A DNA stretch of 64,000 bases from Narthecium ossifragum (Eukaryota; Streptophyta; Magnoliopsida; Dioscoreales; Nartheciaceae). The stretch spans positions 7,330,617-7,394,616 of the forward strand of contig OY986974.1 in NCBI GenBank assembly GCA_963920575.1. Reading direction: 5' to 3'. Position numbers and translations under genes: made by a program. The notes beneath the pieces were generated by a model, which made no database searches, was not told the origin of the DNA, and saw only the letters and a list, made by a program, of their open reading frames with translations. Below are positions 23,267 to 35,419 of this stretch, piece by piece (position 1 is the first letter of the stretch; every line of letters begins with the position of its first letter).

Positions 23267-24415
23267 TGTCACACCTCGACCGAGAAAACTCATCCGGTCC
23301 GGGGCATGATGGTTCCAAATCTACTCAATCCATCTATGGCCCATTTATAATAAAATAATACATTTAAAATTTAACAATTGATCTAGGGCAAGATTGAAAT
23401 TTTTACTAATTCATTAAAGATCACAAACTATCGATTTATGCATAGATACCGAAGATCCTCAAAAAGAAAATTATACATTTAACATAATCCTCGAATGATA
23501 ACTATATACAAAAACTACCAAAAAGGTACAACAGTCCTCAGAAACCTCAAACACCTCTAGACGTCGACACGCCACAAGAGTCTGTCTGGCTGGTGCGACG
23601 GAAGAAGAGCTGACACTTGCACTTGCAAAACATAGCCCGGGTAAGAGTGAACGATAAGCTCAGCGGGATTCTATTTTACGTCACACTGAAAGGAAGGTAA
23701 CAGTAAAGTCTCAGGTTCCAACTCATTTCTAGGAGACAAACACACGTTACGAACTACGTCTACCCCAGGGCACACACTCTGATGACCTCCACCGTCAACA
23801 GTCATCCCTCTGAAACCAAGCGTTCCAGCGCTGAACAACAAGGCTAGGACACATGGAGATACATAACTTCCCCAACGAAAACTGAGAATGGAACCTAAGA
23901 CGACCTTTACACCTCAATTAGAATAATCACAGCCAACTAGACAGTATCCTCGATAACATTGATTATCATACAATTCAGTCATAGACCTTGCTAACCAGCC
24001 TCGGTCTTAAGGCTAGATCTAAGCGGCATGAGCCCTCGGATCGGCGATCAACCCATCGCTCGTGCCTAGGCTAGAATGCATCTAATGCAATCAAATCATA
24101 TGTATGTTCACACGCACGTAATATAGGATTCCAGACATGCAACAATATGTTAAAATAATATATAGAGCTAGGTGTAGCACAAAGCTCGCAAAGGGGTGAA
24201 CATAGCAAGGGTCTAGAATAAGTGGATAAATAGGCGCACAAGCCTACAAGTCTCCACAAGACTAAGCAACAAACTAGATTATCAATCAAGTAGATTTCGG
24301 CATTATGAAGACAAACACGGGCCCGTCAACAAAACTCTACAAGGGGATACAACCCCAACTAACCAAGCAATCTAGTAGTTGAATATTTTATTTTACAAAT
24401 CCCAAGGGGCGTGAC
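23267..24415 (-). mobile_element. Truncated family A LTR, minus orientation
   Basis: On the plus strand it starts TGTCACACCTCGACC, the reverse complement of a family A LTR end, and includes the conserved block as TAGCCCGGGTAAGAGTGA near 23632-23650. The LTR's own 5' part with TATA box is missing. The right edge near 24415 is approximate, placed where integrase codons resume. Confidence 0.75.
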
Positions 24416-24775
24416 CCCCTTGGTTCAAGGACATGCTAACCTTCAGATATATTGGCCCTTTGAAGATTCAAACCGCGTTGGAGAAGTCACTTGCAGATTT
24501 GTTTCACCTCATACCCGATAGCTGTGTTTCCTACCGTCATGTGTTCGAGCCGACGAGACACCGTCCAGATTCGTCGCACGTCATCAGTTTAGGTAGTATA
24601 GAGTTCGAGCCAGATAGATTGCATATAAATCAGCCACATCAAATGTGTTAGTCCTAATAGTTTTTTGATGATATTTTGATGATGCCAATATGTTCTTAAA
24701 TGTTAAAATATATATGTGATAAAATATATGTTGAAAACAAGCTTTAGCTTTCATATTTGAGCTATTGTTGATTTG

Positions 24776-25205
24776 ACGGTCGATGCATGGATGCATCCAT
24801 GGGACTAGCGAATGCATCCGAGGATCAACCGTGAAGACTGGCGAATGCATCCGTGGATCATCCGTGGGACTGGCAGATGCATCCGTGAATCATCCGAGGG
24901 ACTGGCGGATGCATTCGTGGATCATCCGTGGGACTGGCGGATGCATCTGTGGATCAACCGCGGAGGATAAAAGTCACGATGGTCGATGTCACGGTCGATG
25001 GGACGGTCGACCGCAGGACATGTAAAAAGCGACGATCGAACGAGGTATCGACCAAGAGAAGCGGTTTTCGCAACAGAGCCTGACGGATGATGTCACGGTC
25101 GATGCGACGGTCGACCGTGAAGCTTTATGGACGATGCGTGGATCGACCGTGGCTCAAGAAGAACATGGCGGACGATGTCACGGACGATGCGACGGTCAAC
25201 CGCCA
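24776..25205. repeat. Palindrome array upstream of the copia LTR TATA box
   Basis: Two repeat types lie side by side. From about 24780 to 24965 there are five tandem units of about 37 bp, each with the palindrome GGATGCATCC or a variant followed by GTGGATCATCCG. From 24970 to 25205 there are GGTCGA/TCGACC units as in the family C LTR. The array ends about 50 bp before the TATA box. Confidence 0.85.
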
Positions 25206-25636
25206 GCCCAGAAAAGAGCCGTTGGGAGGCTATTTGGTGGGCTTTGAAGCTCAGCTATAAAAGAGACGTTGCAGCAAACTTTCCAAGGACTTAGGGGTAG
25301 CTAAGGGATTATTGTATTAATATTCTAGCAAGTTTCTATCTCTTTATTAGTGAGCTAAACCTTTATAAAACTACTTCAAGTGTGAAGTAGACTTTGAGAG
25401 AAATATCCAAGAGAGAGCTTGGAGTGATTTGTAAGGTTCTCAAGCACCCGTAAGCTTGAGGGGGAGCTCCAGCAGTTGTTGGAGGATTTCTAAGGTTGTC
25501 AAACACCCGGAAGCTTGGTGGGAAAACTTGTAAGGGAGAATTACAAGTAGTAAAACCTCAAGGATGCCTTTGAGAGAGTGGACGTAGGCAAGGTTTGCCG
25601 AACCACTATTGTATTTAAGCAAAAGAGTCCAATTCA

Positions 25637-25656
25637 CCCCCCCCCCCCCCCCCCCC
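25637..25656. repeat. Mononucleotide C run (20)
   Basis: Twenty C residues lie near the 3' end of the copia solo LTR, where related LTRs have a short C tract. Confidence 0.9.
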
Positions 25657-25924
25657 TTGGACCTTCAAAATGTTCGACAAGAGGAATATGGTCTCGAGAA
25701 GTAAGATGATCCGTTGGTTCGAATCCTTCGAAGACACAGAGGTTTTTACCCCGAGATGTATCCCCTGTTTTATGTGGGCGTTGATGCCCTTTGTTGTGTG
25801 GTTACTCAGGTTATGAGTGTACTAACCTTCTTGTCTTGTGCAGGTGTGTTTGTTTTTGCTTTGTTGTTTCCGACCCGACCCTTACCGAATTTTGGAATGA
25901 AATTCCTTATTTTGGGTGACAGGT

Positions 25925-28900
25925 TGTGAGAACCCATACCTCCAACCCGGTTCGACCATGTAAGTCGGACATGTGGTTTCGATTGGTTTTGTATGCAAGG
26001 GGAAATTTGGTAAAATTACACTATGGCGGTCGGTTTCAGACCCGCGTAGTGCACATATGGAATTGATATATGTGATTGATTAGGACCTTAGAGGCGCTTC
26101 TGATCGGAAGATCGGAACTCGATTGGGAATGATTGAATCGGACGGCCGAGATAAATTCGTTTTCCTATAAATACCTCCCTAACCCTTCTCTCTCTCTTCT
26201 CTTTTTCTCTCTCTCTTTCTCTCTCCTATTGGCTGCCATTTCTGCGGATTTTGAGGAGAAAATCAGACTGATCGAAGCCGGGGGATTTGTAGATCGTCTA
26301 CTCATCTATAAATGTAGGTGATTCTACCTTAATCGTATGATTAGGTTTGCCTAGGATTGCTTTTCAGATATTTTAATATAGAAATACATGTTAGAATGTG
26401 TTGTTAGTTTGTATTCTAGTGTAATCGACATTGTAGGAGCACCTGGATGTTCCGGTTTTGCGTTTCATCGGTCGGTTTGGATCCTATCATCGTTTTATAG
26501 CTTTTGTCATTTTTTAGGCTGAAACTAGCCAGATTTTATATTTTGCTGTTGAAACCTTGATTTGTTGGTACCATTAGATTCCTCACCTTCAATTCTACCA
26601 CCCTATAAAGTTTCATCCATTTCTGACAAGTTTTTGTAAATCAAATCCAAGAAATTGGATTTTTAGCACTATTCATGCTGCCGACATATGAATGATCGAT
26701 CTTCTTGGGATAGAAAATCGATCTTTTAGTTGATAGTAAAGTGTGTTTTCTGTGGAAGATCGATCTTCACGGGACATGAAGATCGATCTCTTATCCTGGC
26801 AGAGGACTCTCATGAAGCAGATCGATCTTCATGGGACATGAAGATATCCCATGAAAATCGATCTCTTGTCTTGGCTGGGGTGATTCATGAAGAAGATCGA
26901 TCTTCATGGGACATGAAGATCGATTTCTTGTCCTTGCAGATAATATGTCTAAAGGAAGATGGATCTTCATTGGGCATGATGATCGATCTCTTATAGGCAG
27001 TTAATTAAAATTGATTCCGTTTTCAACGATTTTGATTTCTTTTCAACCCGGATTTCTTGTATGTTTTTCCCAATGACGAGGAATGGTTACTATGATCTTT
27101 TAATTGGGATTTTGATGGATTTAACTTCAAATTATGCCATGATTCATATTTTGGGATGATGTACCGAAATTTACTGATTTCATGTAGTTTTATATCAAGC
27201 ATGCTATATATTGTTTGTGGTTGTTTTGACAGTTTTCCTAACAAATTGTACAAAATCATTTAACGCTTTGTGGGTTAACCGAGGGAGGGATGACCCTCAG
27301 GAATCCTTAGTGTAAATGGGCCGAAAGTGTGTCCTTTACCGCTTTATGGTTAATTGGGAGAGTATTGCCTCCCAGGAATGTGTATATAAATGGGCCGAAG
27401 GTGCACCCTATTGTTTTGATTAACCTAGGAGAATGCTTAATGGTTGTATTGTTAAGTTGTTATATGTTGGATGACTGTAGAGCCTTAGCCTGTTGTGTGT
27501 CGGCGTTGCGTCGAGTGCTATTGTATAGCGACGTTTTAATGCCGATTTCTGTTTGAGAATCAGGTTTGATTCTTTTATCGTATTTTAGTCTAACTGTTTG
27601 ACTTTTAATTGCTGATGTGACATATAGTTAATTGTTGATGTGACATATAGTGACACTTAGGCTAAATGCTTGTATAAGTGCATGCATTGTATCATTAGAG
27701 GCATTCAAGGTTAGGCGTAGGCGATGGGTTGATCGCCGATCCAAGGGTTCGGGCAGCTCAGATCTAGCCGTAGGACTGAGGCTGGGTAGCAAGGTTTAGC
27801 GCGTAAATTACTGTGTTAGTCCCTCTATTATAAAGGTTGGTATTAGTTGGCCAATATTATATTATTTTCTAAGATTTAGGGGCCCAAGATGATCGATCCT
27901 TTATATGTTGATTTGTGTAATTGATCCGAATTTGATATTTTCGGTTTCTTTTCGACCCGAATTTCTCAGGTGGCTTTCCCGATGAAAGGTAAGGATTATT
28001 ATAATATTTTAATCGGGATTTTAACAGGTTTATCCTCGGATTACGTCATGATTTGTATTCCGGATCGGTTTATCGGTTTCTACCAGTTTTTAAGCAGTTT
28101 CCCGATAAAGCATGTTATACCTATATAAATATAGTTTGTGATTGTTTTATCGCTTAATAGGTAACCGGGGGAGGGACGACCCCCGAGAATGTTTAGTATA
28201 AATGGGCCGGAGGTGTGCCCTGCTTGCTTAGTATAGATTTACTGCTTTGATTAATAGCCCCGCTGATTGCCGGCGTGCGCCGGGGGCATAACCTGTTGTA
28301 CTGGTAGATTATATATATCTTGTCTGCGTGGTTGTTGGCTTTGTCGGGGTTGTATCCCCTTGTAGCAATTTCGGTTGACGGCTGCGGACGCCGTTGTAAT
28401 GCCAAAATTGGCTCTGTTGTTGTTGTTTGTCCATTGGCCAATTACCTGCGGGGTAACTGTGGAGCCTGAGTCTGTCAGGTGCCGGAGAACACTGAAGACT
28501 ATTGTATATCTGTGTTTATCGCTTTGCTCTAATCGTTGTATTGTTAGTATAGCTTACATGTATTTGAGACCCTTGCTATGCTCACCGCTTTGGCTAGCTA
28601 GAGGCTATGCCTAGCCCTGTATAATTGATGTCATCTTTTTGCATGCTTATATCTCTTTATCTGTGCCGGAGCATTGCATGCATCTTGTTTGCATTAGAGC
28701 ATAAGGCTAGGGTGCAGGTGAATAAGGTCTTCGCCGATCCGAGGCTCTCGGGTAGCTCTAGGACCGTGGATGGGTAGCAAGGACTAGGGCGTGATTGTTA
28801 TGCCAAATCTTTTTATTCTCGTGGATGGGTCTAGTTGGCTATCATATGCTGTTTGAGGTGTAGCGGTCGCCCAGAGTTCTCGTCTCATGCTCAGTATTCG

Positions 28901-29510
28901 TGTTAAGGGAAGTTACGTGCTGCCCTGGGTCCTGTCCCTTAGTTGTTCAGCGCTGGGCGCTTGGTGGTTGAGAGGGACGACTGTTGACAGTTGAGGTCAC
29001 AGAGCGCGTGCCCTGGGGTAGGCGATGGATGTAATGTGAGTTTCCCTTAGAGATGAGACAGAACCCGGGACTTTGTAGTTTCCCCTTCTTCCTGTGCGAC
29101 GTAGAGTAGAGTAGAACCATATTGAGCTTATTGCTCACTCCGACCCGGGCTGCGTTTGCAGGTGCAGGCGTCAGCTCATCCTCGGTGGTTCTAGTTGGAT
29201 CAGGTCTTAGCGGTGCATTGACTTCCGGAGGCGTTTGAGGTCTCAGAGGGACAAATGTATTTTGGCAGCTTTTGTGTAAAGTTATCTTTCACGGATGATG
29301 TATTTAACGTTTAATATATGAAATCATATTCCCTCTATTGATTGAGTTTTATTCCGCAATGTAATATTTAGTTTTACCTTTATGCCATTAAAATTCTTTA
29401 AGTTTAAATTATTTTCCGCTTTGTGTAATGTCGCGCCGTATCGGATGTAAATAGTGTAGGTTTCCCCTTATGCCCCAGTCCGGATGGGTTTTCTGGGTCG
29501 GGATGTGATA
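25925..29510 (+). mobile_element. Family A (Tekay/Del-like) LTR with internal duplication
   Basis: It starts TGTGAGAACCCATACC directly after the chromodomain end of a Tekay-like element, so it is that element's 3' LTR. It ends GGTCGGGATGTGATA at 29510. The TATA box (CCTATAAATAC) is at 26164-26174. At about 3.6 kb it is longer than its relatives because a segment occurs twice: about 27030-27860 and again about 27945-28860, both with a GGGAGGGA block and ATGGGCCG. The conserved ACCCGGGCTGCGTTTGCAG block is near 29143-29161. Its right flank is integrase sequence of another Tekay-like element. Confidence 0.8.
26694..26990. repeat. Hairpin-forming GATCGATCTTC repeats in the LTR leader
   Basis: Four inverted-repeat units occur, for example GATCGATCTTCATGGGACAT followed by GAAGATCGATC. 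TCGA cores within a unit are 22-23 bp apart. The array lies about 0.5-0.8 kb downstream of the TATA box and would fold into RNA stem-loops. Confidence 0.85.
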
Positions 29511-30120
29511 ATCCAGATCTTGGAGGACATGCTCAGAGCTTGTGTGTTAGATGCTGGAGGTACTTGGGAGCAATACATATGATTAGTTGAATTTTCCTAC
29601 AACAACAGCTACCAGTCTAGTCTTGCTCCTTTCGAAGCATTGTACGGCTGACGGTGTCGCTCACCAGTGTGCTGGATAGAGGTTGGTGAGGCATCCCTTA
29701 CTGGTCCAGACATCATCAGACAGTCGTCAGAGCGGCTGGCTCAGATCAGACAGAGACTCATGACAGCGCAGAGTAGGAGAAGGGCTATGTAGATCAGAGC
29801 CGATGACCTTTAGAGTTCACAGTTGGCGACAGAGTGTTGCTGAAGGTTTCTCTGCGCAGAGGATCAGTCAGATTTGGTAGCATGGGCAAGCTAGCATAGA
29901 GGTTCATGGGCCCTTTTGAGATCGTCAGACGTGTTGGAGAGGTTGCCTACTAGTTGGCTCTACCCCCACAAATGGCAGCACTGCACCCCACTTTCCACGT
30001 GTCGATGCTTAGGAAGTACGTTCCAGACCCGTCACGTGTGATCAGACACGACGACATCATAGTCGAGGAGGTTGCCACCTACATAGAGCAACCAGTGCAG
30101 ATAGTGGACAAGAGAAACTA
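29511..30120 (+). pseudogene. Tekay-like integrase, C-terminal half, decayed
   Basis: In shifting plus-strand frames the sequence reads IQILEDMLRACVLDAGGTWE, VEFSYNNSYQSS, PFEALYG and RCRSPVCWIEVGEASLTGPD, then TAQSRRRA, and finally HPTFHVSMLRKYVPDPSRVI and YIEQPVQIVDKRNY. This is the end of the integrase core and the GPY/F module of a Tekay/Del chromovirus. It contains stops and frameshifts. It is cut at both ends by LTRs (25925-29510 and 30121-35419) and continues at 35420. Confidence 0.9.
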
Positions 30121-31769
30121 TGCGAGGACCCGTTACTCCAATCTGGTCCGATCGCATTAGGTTGAAGGCCCGGCTTGGTTGGTTTTGGCCCGGTTGGCCT
30201 TGTTCAACGATCGCTTTGATTGTTGTAACTCCAATGGCATTTTGGTAATTTGCCCTTGTGGAGTTGGGTTTCACACCCGCGTGTGCACACATAGCCTTGG
30301 ATTGATGCATGTAGTTGATTAGATCTTTATAGGCGTTCCCAGTGCAAATATCGAAACTCGATCTAGAAAAATCGGGATAGACGGCCGAGATTAAATCTCA
30401 GCATTAGTATAAAACCCTCTCTCTTCTCTCTCTTCCTTTTCTTCTCTCTCATGCTGCGCGAGCTTTCCCCTTCTCCTTCCTTGCTCGCGACCCAGCCGGC
30501 TTCCCCACTCCATTGGAGCTCCTTCGCCACCGTCGCCGGCCGCCGCTCCTCCCCGAGCTCCCCCTCACCTCTCTCGAGTTCCCGAGCCTCCTCTGCCCTC
30601 AGATCCATCCCTCTCTCCTCCTTCTCTTTCTCCTGAGCTCACCGGAAGCCTTCTTCCTCGCCGATCGATGAGCTCCGACGGCCACCTCACATTGTTTCTT
30701 CGCCGCCACCAAGCTTCAGCACTCGGGACAGCGTCGGGAAGCCCAAATCTCCTCTTTCCTGAGCTCTGAAGTAGGGTTTCCTACCTGAATCATTGATTCA
30801 GTTCTAGGATAGGTCTCTAGTGTGATTTTGGGTTGTTTTCCTTCATTGTTTGAATGCAAATTCATGCTAGATTAGTTGCTAGTTTCGGATTCATAGATTT
30901 CGGATTTGATTGAGAGGGTTTTTAATCGAACTTTTGTGGATTTCTTCCTCCTACCTTGTTTCCCTGAACTTGGATTTCATCTAACCTAGGTCTAATCGTG
31001 TGTTGATGGGTTTTAATTGGAGTTTATCAAGCTGTTCTTCCCGGATTTTGTTTTCAGCTCCTGGATCTGTGCATCCAGCCAGCTTCTGCTCGAATCTGGT
31101 TCTATTCCGTGAGGAATCTCACAAAGCCTTCATCGTGAAGGTTGTAGATCTTCAGATCTACTTTCAATTACCGCTGATTTCATAATTTTCAGATTTTTCT
31201 ATGATTTATGATGAATTGTTCCCTGATCTGCGACGAAACTAAATCTTTGATAAAGTTTGGTTTTTTGGCCGAATTCTGGGTTTTATCTTGGTTTCTTTGC
31301 TTTGATCTCTTCGCAGTAGATTAATAAGAATGGTAGATAACATGTATGTTAATTCCAGTGGGATTTTGAGGGATTTGTGCATGCTAAGTTCTATGTCATG
31401 TTTTTGGAGGTTCTCTCCTTTTATGCAAAGTGATATATTTTTTGTGATGAATACTAGTATGGTAGTAGGCGGCTTTCAGATGCATTTTCTATGAATTTAA
31501 CCTGGATTTCTCGAGAGAATAGGCTTGGGTTTTCTATTTACGAAAATGCTATCTTAGATGAATTTCCTCAATTCCTCTTATCAATGTTATGTTAGCATTT
31601 CTTATCATATTATATATATGAGTATTCGTAATTCAGATCATGCTAGTATATTTAAATGCCAAGTCTTATGCTAATGGATTGGGTTTTACTTATTGTTATA
31701 CCACGTGTATTCCTTCGCCGGTTTCATGTACTTAGAAGCTTACTTTAAATTGTAGTATGTTATCTATAA

Positions 31770-31773
<4 letters not shown>

Positions 31774-31813
<40 letters not shown>
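31774..31813. repeat. (AT)n microsatellite
   Basis: About 20 TA dinucleotides inside the family A solo LTR. Confidence 0.95.
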
Positions 31814-31816
<3 letters not shown>

Positions 31817-31872
31817 CCCTATGTATAGCCCAGCCCTACGTGAGGCTTGTGGTTGAACCAAGGGAGTCTTGT

Positions 31873-34173
31873 TGTGAAGACCTGTCCCTCTACCCCTGTG
31901 GCTCGTTGTAGACCGCAAGGACAATTTGGTAAATTGTGCATTGTGGGTTTGTTTTACACCCGCGTGTGCACACACTGAGCTTTTTTGTGTTAGTGTTGAT
32001 TAGAAAGGTTAGGTAGACCTGGGATCGAAAGATCCGAGCTTAGGCTTGAGTTTTAGCCCAAGTCTAGCTTTCTGCACCTAAGGGATCGATCTTTCCTTTC
32101 TCGAAGATTCATCGTTTAATGCCAGAAAGTCAAGGCGCGATCGTCATGAAGTCGATCATTTATAGGTCGGTTCGTTTGTCTATAAAACGGATGTAACTTT
32201 CTTTCTTGAATCCCTTTTGAGCTCAGAGCTGCCGGATTTTGAAGAGATTTCGGACGATCCAAGGCCTTGCAGTTGGGATTGAAGCTGCTCTAGGCTAGGT
32301 AGGGATCCTTCCTATGTTTTTCTTTTCGGTTTTGTGAGCTTGAGTTGTTTGTGATCTTCTTTTGCTTAGATCTTGATGCATGTTTGTTAGTTTGCTGTAT
32401 TATTACTGATTTTGGACTCGTGGTCCTTCGTACTACCATATCCCAAGGTTTTGTGGGATTTGGTAGAGTTTTTCGACAGTATTTCTCGTCGGAGGTTCGC
32501 CGGAGAACCCAACAAGATCGATCTTTCTTGGAGAAAGATCGATCCTTCATTGTTGGTCATGCTGAGCCCGAGCATGATCGATCATCTGGTGAAGATCATC
32601 GATCTTTGTTCCAGGGTAGCATGGATGCCCTCGTCGTGAGGAGGATCGATCTTCATGGGACGAAGGATCGATATTCCTTGGCGCGACAAGGAGGGTGCCC
32701 TCTGTTGCGAGGATGATCGATCCTCCTGGGAGGAAGGATCGATCTTCTTTGGCTCGACAGGAAGGGGAGGCTCTCTATTACTTGGAAGATCGATCTTTTC
32801 TTAGGAAAAGATCAATCCTTTGGTAGCAGAGAGGAGTTTTCATTGGCTTTGCCCGCGAGGCTTTGTATGTAGAGATTTTCTTACAGCTTTATACATTGTA
32901 CATATCCTTAAGCATGCTAGCCCCATATTAGGGGTAGTGGTGAACCAGGAGAGTGATAACTCTTGGGATGTTTAGAATAAGTGGGCGAGTAGCCCTACTG
33001 CTTTCCATAGCCTTGCATGCTGGCGTTCGCCGAGGGCCTTTACCTGCGTGGTTTGTCTTCTGTTGTTTACGGGGCTGCTTCCCGATGCAGGTTGCTGGTG
33101 AACTGGCTGGCAGTTCGTGGTGTACCACTGCAGCAGTTCCAGACCCTAAATATATGTTCACCACCCCGGGCCGGCAGAGTGCCGAGCCCAGACCTTGTTA
33201 TGCTATCATCACATCCTGCTGCATGCTTAACTGGTTATATGTGTATGTTCATCGCATGCATCTCTGCTGTGCATTAGTTGCATGGTTAGGGCGTGAACAA
33301 TCTGTGGTCGCCGTCCCGAGGCTGGAAGCTCGGATTTAGCCCTAGGACCGGGGTCGGGTAGTTTAGACAAGGTTTGAATTGTGGTGTACAGTCAAATTCA
33401 ATGATAGGCCTAGATGACTGGTACACCTGTTGCTTGATGATTGTAGAGGTCGTATCGGCCTTGAGTCGGATTCTGTCGTGTAGCCGGTGTCCCACTGTGA
33501 TGACTCTTGAGTAGAGGGGTTGCCTACACATCGGTGCTATTTTTCGCCAGCAGTGCCGGTTCCCTGCTTGTGAGTCAGTAGTGTTGGTTCCTGCTTACTG
33601 AGTGTGACCCATCATGTGACCAGTTCTTCTGGAAGACCATGATCGTGGACCTCAGGGACACGTGGTGGGGTTATGGGACCTCTGTATACACCCAGGTCTT
33701 ACTTGAGGGCGACACTGTTGTGTTTTCCTCTTCATTCTGTGTGTCGTAGTGTAGTTTCCCTGCTGAGCTTAGTTGCTCACTCCTACCCGGGCTGCGTTTT
33801 GCAGGTGCAGGCGTTAGGTCCTCTTTGGTGGCCCCTACCGGGCAGTTGGTCGACGGTGCGGTGGCGCCAAGCGGAGTCTGAGAGGTGGGGATCTTTTATT
33901 GCTTTAAACCCTTGTTAGTTAGTCTCCTACGAAAGTGTTTATATGTTGTATTCGAATCTTCCCCTCTCCGACGATATGTATATTAAACACTAGGTTTTGT
34001 AAATCTGTGGTTTGAGGTTTGTAAAATTATAGTTTTTAATTTGAGGGTGTTTTAATGAATTGCTAGGGAGACCAATAGGTTAGAGGGAACCCTCGCCAAA
34101 TTTTTCCGCGTTTCAATAGGTTTCGGTTCGCGTCGCCCGGCCTGGTTGGGCTTTCGCGGGTCGAGGCGCGACA
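31873..34173 (+). mobile_element. Solo LTR, family B, second copy
   Basis: It starts TGTGAAGACCTG and ends GAGGCGCGACA, and aligns along its length with 6067-8343. It is inserted in the family A solo LTR. The flanks CTTGT and CATGC are a weak 5-bp match. The TATA box (TATAAAA) is at 32181-32187. The conserved ACCCGGGCTGCGTTTTGCAG block is near 33786-33805. Confidence 0.87.
32512..32822. repeat. Hairpin-forming GATCGATC repeats in the family B leader
   Basis: Five inverted pairs such as GATCGATCTTTCTTGGAGAA followed by AGATCGATC occur, with cores 21-22 bp apart. They lie about 0.33-0.64 kb downstream of the TATA box. The other family B copy (6067-8343) lacks this array and instead has pairs upstream of its TATA box. 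Confidence 0.85.
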
Positions 34174-35419
34174 CATGCCTCTTGGGATGTTTAGATAATT
34201 AAATGGGTCGAAGGTGTGCTTAGCTAATGTGTTTTGTAATTGTTGTGTGTTGGTTGGCCGGGGGTTGTATCCCCATTGTATCAATTACGGTTGACGGTTG
34301 TGGATGCCGTTGTAATGCCAGGTTTTGATCTATTGGGTGTTTGTTATAATTGCTTTGCTAGATAGATCTTTATTGCTTTGGACCCCTGCTATGTTTACCC
34401 TTTTGCTAGTTGTAAGCTATGCCTAGCCCTATATATTGATATATCATTCTGTTGCATGCTTATATCTATTTAATTGTGCTGGAGCATTGCATGCATCTTG
34501 TTTGGATTAGAGCATAAGGTTAGGGTTTGGGTGAATAGGGTCTTCGCGGATCCGAGGCTCTCGGGTAGCTCGGATCTAGCTCTAGGACCGGACCTAGGTA
34601 GCAAGGATTAGGGCATGATTGTTATGCTAAATCTTTGTATTCTCGAGGATGTGTCTAGTTAGCTACTATATGTTTTCTGAGGTGTAGAGGTCGCTCAGAG
34701 TTCTAGTCTCATGCTCAGTATCCGTGTTAAGGGAAGTTGCGTGTTGCCCTGGGTCCTACGTCCTGTTGTTTCAGCGCTGGAGCGCTTGGTTGTTGTGCGG
34801 GAGGGCTGTTGACAGAGGAGGTCATAGGCCGCGTGCCTTTGGGTAGACGGTGGACGTAACATGAGTTTCCCTTATAGATGAGACAGGACCCGAGATTTTG
34901 TAGTTTCCCTTCCTTTCTGTGCGACGTAGAATAGAGTAGAACCCTACTGAGCTTATTGCTCACTCCTACCCGGGCTGCGTTTGCGGGAGCAGACATCTGC
35001 TCTTCTTTCACAGTATCAGCCGGACAGGCTTTGGTGGCGCAGAGACTTCAGGAGGTGTTCGAGGATCCTGAGATGTTGGCAGCTTTAATAGTTACTTTTG
35101 TTATAGATTACTTTTGTTATAGATTACTTTTGAAAGATGTATTAAATATATAATATCTCTCTTCGTGGATTAGATGTTTTTTAATCTGTATTCGAGGAGT
35201 AAATTGTATAATTCAGATGTTTGTATAATCATATAATCTTGTTTACTCTGATGTTAATCTGGATTTGTTTTAGATAGTAGTTTATTAGAAATCTGCCCCT
35301 CTGATAGAATTGTTCAAATTAGTCGTGAAAGTTGTTATTTAAATACGCCAGAAATGATTGAATATGTTTAGGTCCCTCACGCCTCAGACCGGATGGGTTT
35401 TCTGGGTCAGGGTGTAACA

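Larger units (their letters stand above)
24646..25667 (+). mobile_element. Solo LTR of a Ty1/copia element
   Basis: It starts TGTTAGTCCTAATAG and ends GGACCTTCA. Perfect duplications AAATG flank it (24641-24645 and 25668-25672). It is homologous to the LTRs of the copia element at 36345-42932, sharing the start TTTTGATGATA and the block GCAAGGTTTGCCGAACCACT. The TATA box (CTATAAAAGA) is at 25255-25264. It lies in integrase pseudogene sequence. Confidence 0.93.
24416..25924 (+). pseudogene. Tekay-like integrase C-terminus and chromodomain, interrupted
   Basis: From 24430 the plus strand reads FRYIGPLKI and, after frame changes, SSHVISLGSIEFEPD, the block after HVSMLRKY in Tekay/Del integrases. 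A copia solo LTR then occupies 24646-25667. From 25673 the frame mosaic reads FDKRNMVSRSKMI, PLVRILRRHRG-like residues and EMYPLF, the chromodomain end. The fragment ends at the LTR starting at 25925. It carries many frameshifts and is inactive. About 170 residues of integrase between this and 23266 are missing. Confidence 0.75.
30121..35419 (+). mobile_element. Solo LTR, family A, carrying a nested solo LTR
   Basis: It starts TGCGAGGACCCG and ends GGTCAGGGTGTAACA, for about 3.0 kb after subtracting the family B LTR at 31873-34173. The flanks AACTA (30116-30120) and GACCA (35420-35424) are a 5-bp duplication with two transitions. It is inserted between VDKRNY and QVLRGKTIPLV of a Tekay-like pol. 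The TATA box (TATAAAA) is at 30408-30414, followed by a CT-rich leader. Confidence 0.88.

Noticed and set aside
22247..29510. One complete Tekay-like element with LTRs at 22247 and 25925
   Set aside because: The left flank (AAAAT) does not match the right flank (ATCCA), the left LTR is truncated, and most of pol is missing; separate remnants explain it better.
31774..31813. TATA-rich promoter
   Set aside because: It is a plain (AT)n microsatellite in the middle of a solo LTR.
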